Source of the DNA: PCC-10605 sp964409355
GTDB taxonomy: Bacteria > Cyanobacteriota > Cyanobacteriia > Cyanobacteriales > Cyanobacteriaceae
Assembly (NCBI GenBank): GCA_964409355.1
Contig: CAYPDC010000010.1
Coordinates: forward strand, 1-54,928
Direction: 5' to 3'
DNA: 54,928 nucleotides
The notes under the pieces were generated by a model. It ran no database searches. It worked only from the letters and a program-made list of their open reading frames with translations, and was not told where the DNA came from. Shown here piece by piece: positions 52,424 to 54,928 of this stretch. The position numbers and the translations under genes were made by a program. Position 1 is the first letter of the stretch; each line of letters starts with the position of its first letter.

Positions 52424-54730
52424 ATGAAAGCAGAAATCAAACCCCGAAAATTTACCCCTATCCATATTCAACAGGCTTCTGCTGTCAATTTAGCTGACTA
52501 TTATCAACATCGGTTGCCTGTATTTGGTATTACCATTGACGATGCTTCTACCGTCGATCGCGATGATGGTATTTGGTTGATAGAATTAAGTAACGGTAGT
52601 TTTGAGTTACAAGTTAGCATTACCGATGTTTCTACCTTAATCCCTAAACATTCTCCTATTGATGAAGAAGCAGAAAAAAGAGTCGTCACCCTCTATCACA
52701 CTACTCCCCCAACTCCTATGTTACCTATTCACTTAAGTACCAATTTAGGTTCATTAGAGGCGGAAAAAAGACGATTAGCATTAACAGTATTTTTCCAAAT
52801 TGACAATAGTGGGAATATCAATAAATTTACCATAAAAGAAACAATTTTTACCAGTAAAAAAGCCTTTAGCTATGAAGATGTAGAGGAAATTTTAGCTAAT
52901 CCTCAAGATATTCCTGAGCATAAATTACTCATAAAAATGCAACAATTAGCCCAATTGTTCGCCAAAAAAAGAGTAGGTAATTCAGGGATTTTAACCGCCG
53001 ATGGTTATGTGGATGAAGATGGAAATTTAATCAAAGAAAATGTTAACACTCATCAATTATTTGCTGAGTTTATGATTTTAACAAATGTTACCATTGCCGA
53101 TTTTTTAGCAAAAAATAATCTCCCCGCAATTTATCGAACTCAAGACGTAGGCACAACGGATTTTGAGTCTGTTATCAAAACTATAGGGCATTGTTTAGTA
53201 CCTGCTGTTTATGAGTATCAAGCCAAGCCCCATGTGGGTTTAGGGGTAATGGCATATACCCATTTTACTAGCCCTTTAAGAAGATTTATAGACTTAGTTA
53301 ATCACCGTATTCTCAAAGATTTTCTTAAGCAACAATCTCATCCTTATACCATTGAAGAATTAGAGAAATTATGTGAACATATTAACGATTTTCAGATAAA
53401 ATTTAAGAGCGATCGCACCAACTATTTGAAACAAAAAAGAAAAGAAGAATTAGAAGCAAAATATGGTAATGTAGAAAGAGTTAATATAGAGAAATTATCT
53501 GCTGATGACTTGTCAGACTTAATTCAATATAGTATCAGTAAAAATACTTTAGATCAAATAATACCGTCTATAGAAATAAGAAAGCAAGACTTGCAACCTA
53601 AAGACTTTTACAATATCTGGTTTGTCGGGAAAAAAGAGTATTTCTTAGAAGATGAAGATATTGATACTATTTCCGTTTTACGCATTAAATCTCAAATAGA
53701 AGAATCAGTCATTGAGTATAAATCAGAATATTGTCATATCAGACAAAAAAACTTTGTCTTTTGCTATCTTGACGGTAAAACTACCTTAAATCCCCAAGAA
53801 GATAGTAAGAAAAATAAAGCGAAGCAAAAAGCAGCTTCAGCAACAATAAAATCTTATTTGCGAGGAGAATTAACGGATAATCCCAATGATTTTCCTCCCT
53901 TTAATCTTAATGACATAATCAGAGAGAAATTAGGGAGTGAATTAGAAGATAATCTTGATTTAAGTAACCTAGATGATAAAGAATTTAGCCAAATAATTGA
54001 CTGCTGTATTAAAACTCAATTTGAAGAAAATATTATTGAAGAAATCGAAATAAGAATCTTAAGTTTAAGTGTCAAAGACTTATACAAAATTTGGTTTGAA
54101 GGAAAAGTTAATCAATTTTTTGAGTATGAAGATATAGATTCTATTTCAGTGGTTTTAATTCACTGTCAAATCAGCAATTATCCCGTAGAATATAAAATTG
54201 ATTATTCTGCCGATAATGACAGCTATACCGCTATTTGTTGTGTCAATAATTTAACTCATCCTGAAGTTATTATTCATGAGAAAAAGAATAAAGCCAAGCA
54301 AAAAGCCTCAATGGCTTATGTTCAAAGTTATATTAATGGCAGTCTAATCCCTTATTATAGCAGTGTTGTCCAAGAAGAAATAAGAGAAAATGACAATATT
54401 ATTGTTGAAGAAAATCCCCAAGAAAATTTAGATAGCAACAGCAAAAATTCAGAAAAATTAACTACTGATTGGGTGTCTAAATTACACCATATTTGTCAGG
54501 AAAATAATTGGCAACTTCCCGATTATATCTTTAGTGATATTGATGGTTTTTTTGAGTGTATAGTTTCTTTATCTTTAGAAAATAGTATTTTAAAATCCAC
54601 TGGTTACGGCAAGAGTAAAAAAGAAGGAAAACAAAATGTCTCAAAAGTTTTTTTAATTCAACATCAATTACTTAATAATGACGATTTAGCACAATTTAGT
54701 CAGGGTATAGCAATCAGGAATCAGTCATGA
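52424..54730 (+). CDS. RNB-domain nuclease with duplicated 101-aa modules and a C-terminal dsRBD
   Basis: 768 aa. Residues about 30-330 are an RNB domain: FGITIDDASTVDRDDGIWLI (acidic metal cluster), LSTNLGSLEAEKRRLALTVF and FTSPLRRFIDLVNHRIL with the catalytic Arg. Cold-shock and S1 domains are absent. Residues 383-483 and 541-641 are gapless 101-aa repeats (45 identities by eye), each ending in KKNKAKQKA...SY, like the last helix of a dsRBD. Residues about 682-752 are a canonical dsRBD: LHHICQENNWQLPDY and GYGKSKKEGKQNVSK. I infer a 3'-5' exonuclease aimed at structured RNA. Not a known architecture to me. Confidence 0.85.
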   Translation: MKAEIKPRKFTPIHIQQASAVNLADYYQHRLPVFGITIDDASTVDRDDGIWLIELSNGSFELQVSITDVSTLIPKHSPIDEEAEKRVVTLYHTTPPTPMLPIHLSTNLGSLEAEKRRLALTVFFQIDNSGNINKFTIKETIFTSKKAFSYEDVEEILANPQDIPEHKLLIKMQQLAQLFAKKRVGNSGILTADGYVDEDGNLIKENVNTHQLFAEFMILTNVTIADFLAKNNLPAIYRTQDVGTTDFESVIKTIGHCLVPAVYEYQAKPHVGLGVMAYTHFTSPLRRFIDLVNHRILKDFLKQQSHPYTIEELEKLCEHINDFQIKFKSDRTNYLKQKRKEELEAKYGNVERVNIEKLSADDLSDLIQYSISKNTLDQIIPSIEIRKQDLQPKDFYNIWFVGKKEYFLEDEDIDTISVLRIKSQIEESVIEYKSEYCHIRQKNFVFCYLDGKTTLNPQEDSKKNKAKQKAASATIKSYLRGELTDNPNDFPPFNLNDIIREKLGSELEDNLDLSNLDDKEFSQIIDCCIKTQFEENIIEEIEIRILSLSVKDLYKIWFEGKVNQFFEYEDIDSISVVLIHCQISNYPVEYKIDYSADNDSYTAICCVNNLTHPEVIIHEKKNKAKQKASMAYVQSYINGSLIPYYSSVVQEEIRENDNIIVEENPQENLDSNSKNSEKLTTDWVSKLHHICQENNWQLPDYIFSDIDGFFECIVSLSLENSILKSTGYGKSKKEGKQNVSKVFLIQHQLLNNDDLAQFSQGIAIRNQS

Positions 54731-54803
54731 GAATTAGATTGCCACTAACCAGCAGGGATGTTTCATTTTCGAGAAAGAAAAAAGAGGGGGAGATAGGGAG
54801 AGA

Positions 54804-54824
54804 GTGGGCAATGCCCACCGTTAT
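54804..54824 (+). terminator. Hairpin downstream of the RNB-dsRBD gene
   Basis: GTGGGC and GCCCAC pair around AAT at 54804-54818, followed by CGTTATATTT. A weak terminator candidate 74 bases after the stop. Confidence 0.45.
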
Positions 54825-54928
54825 ATTTAAGCCACGATCGAGCCAAAAGCAATACCTTCAAGGTTAAAATTAGGATATACTTTAAAGGTTCATAATCTGA
54901 GTGTGATCAAATGTTTGAAAGCATAATG

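Noticed and set aside
54911..54928. ATG and five codons at the window end (MFESIM)
   Set aside because: Too short to support a gene or name a product.

Overview
The window is a chromosomal segment of a low-GC cyanobacterium. The evidence is the CP12 gene, petN of the cytochrome b6f complex, an SmtA-type metallothionein, an InrS-type nickel sensor, a DICT-domain histidine kinase, KGK and DUF3177 proteins, a ThiD2-ThiE fusion, and very frequent HIP1 palindromes (GCGATCGC). Gene content and A+T-rich codon use fit the Geminocystis/Cyanobacterium sp. neighbourhood, but I cannot fix the species from sequence alone.

Layout. 0-5.4 kb: lumenal pentapeptide protein, RluD-type pseudouridine synthase, methyltransferase, MTHFR, DUF3177 membrane protein, CP12. 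5.4-5.9 kb: a wrecked DUF5615 (PIN-like) gene carrying a 104-bp MITE. 6-12.8 kb: ribD, accA, a branched-chain-type amino acid binding lipoprotein, smtA with SmtB-like operators, thiE, queG, a HAD phosphatase. 12.9-18.9 kb: dynamin-like GTPase, KGK protein, methyltransferase, DICT/GAF histidine kinase. 19-27.9 kb: mnmA, a sigma-54-activator-like AAA domain fused to a NapH/NosR-type polyferredoxin, lepA, a small RHH-like protein, a GAF histidine kinase, a GT-B glycosyltransferase. 28-29.5 kb: decayed tnpB, TetR regulator, a Uma2-like remnant split by the MITE. 29.5-33.4 kb: upp, MerR, DUF4253, tRNA-His, DUF4359, tRNA-Leu, petN, IS110 remnant. 33.5-37.6 kb: nucleotide-sugar epimerase, inrS, hypB, cbiQ-like EcfT, asparaginase II. 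37.7-45.3 kb: a second tnpB remnant, an unrecognised 439-aa protein, murF, rfbC, ruvB, purD, a decayed restriction-modification locus with another MITE. 45.6-54.7 kb: purM, rlpA, an RNase II/R-family enzyme, a TrpD2-like transferase, and an unusual RNB nuclease with duplicated dsRBD-like modules.

Most genes are single-gene housekeeping units on alternating strands, as is common in cyanobacteria. The only clear multigene units are petN with its 45-aa partner, hypB-cbiQ (20-nt overlap) beside inrS (nickel homeostasis), and possibly accA with the binding protein. Intergenic DNA is full of small mobile or repetitive DNA: a 104-bp MITE with 3-bp TWA target duplications (four copies), a REP-like family with TAGACATCTCCA ends and covarying hairpins (seven copies), heptamer short tandem repeats, and a 20-bp repeat that supplies the C-terminal codons of two unrelated proteins.

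The most novel items are the RNB nuclease with three dsRBD-like units (52.4-54.7 kb), the AAA-polyferredoxin fusion that has lost the sigma-54 contact loop and Walker B acids (20.5-22.7 kb), and the MITE family whose insertions can be undone on paper to restore reading frames.
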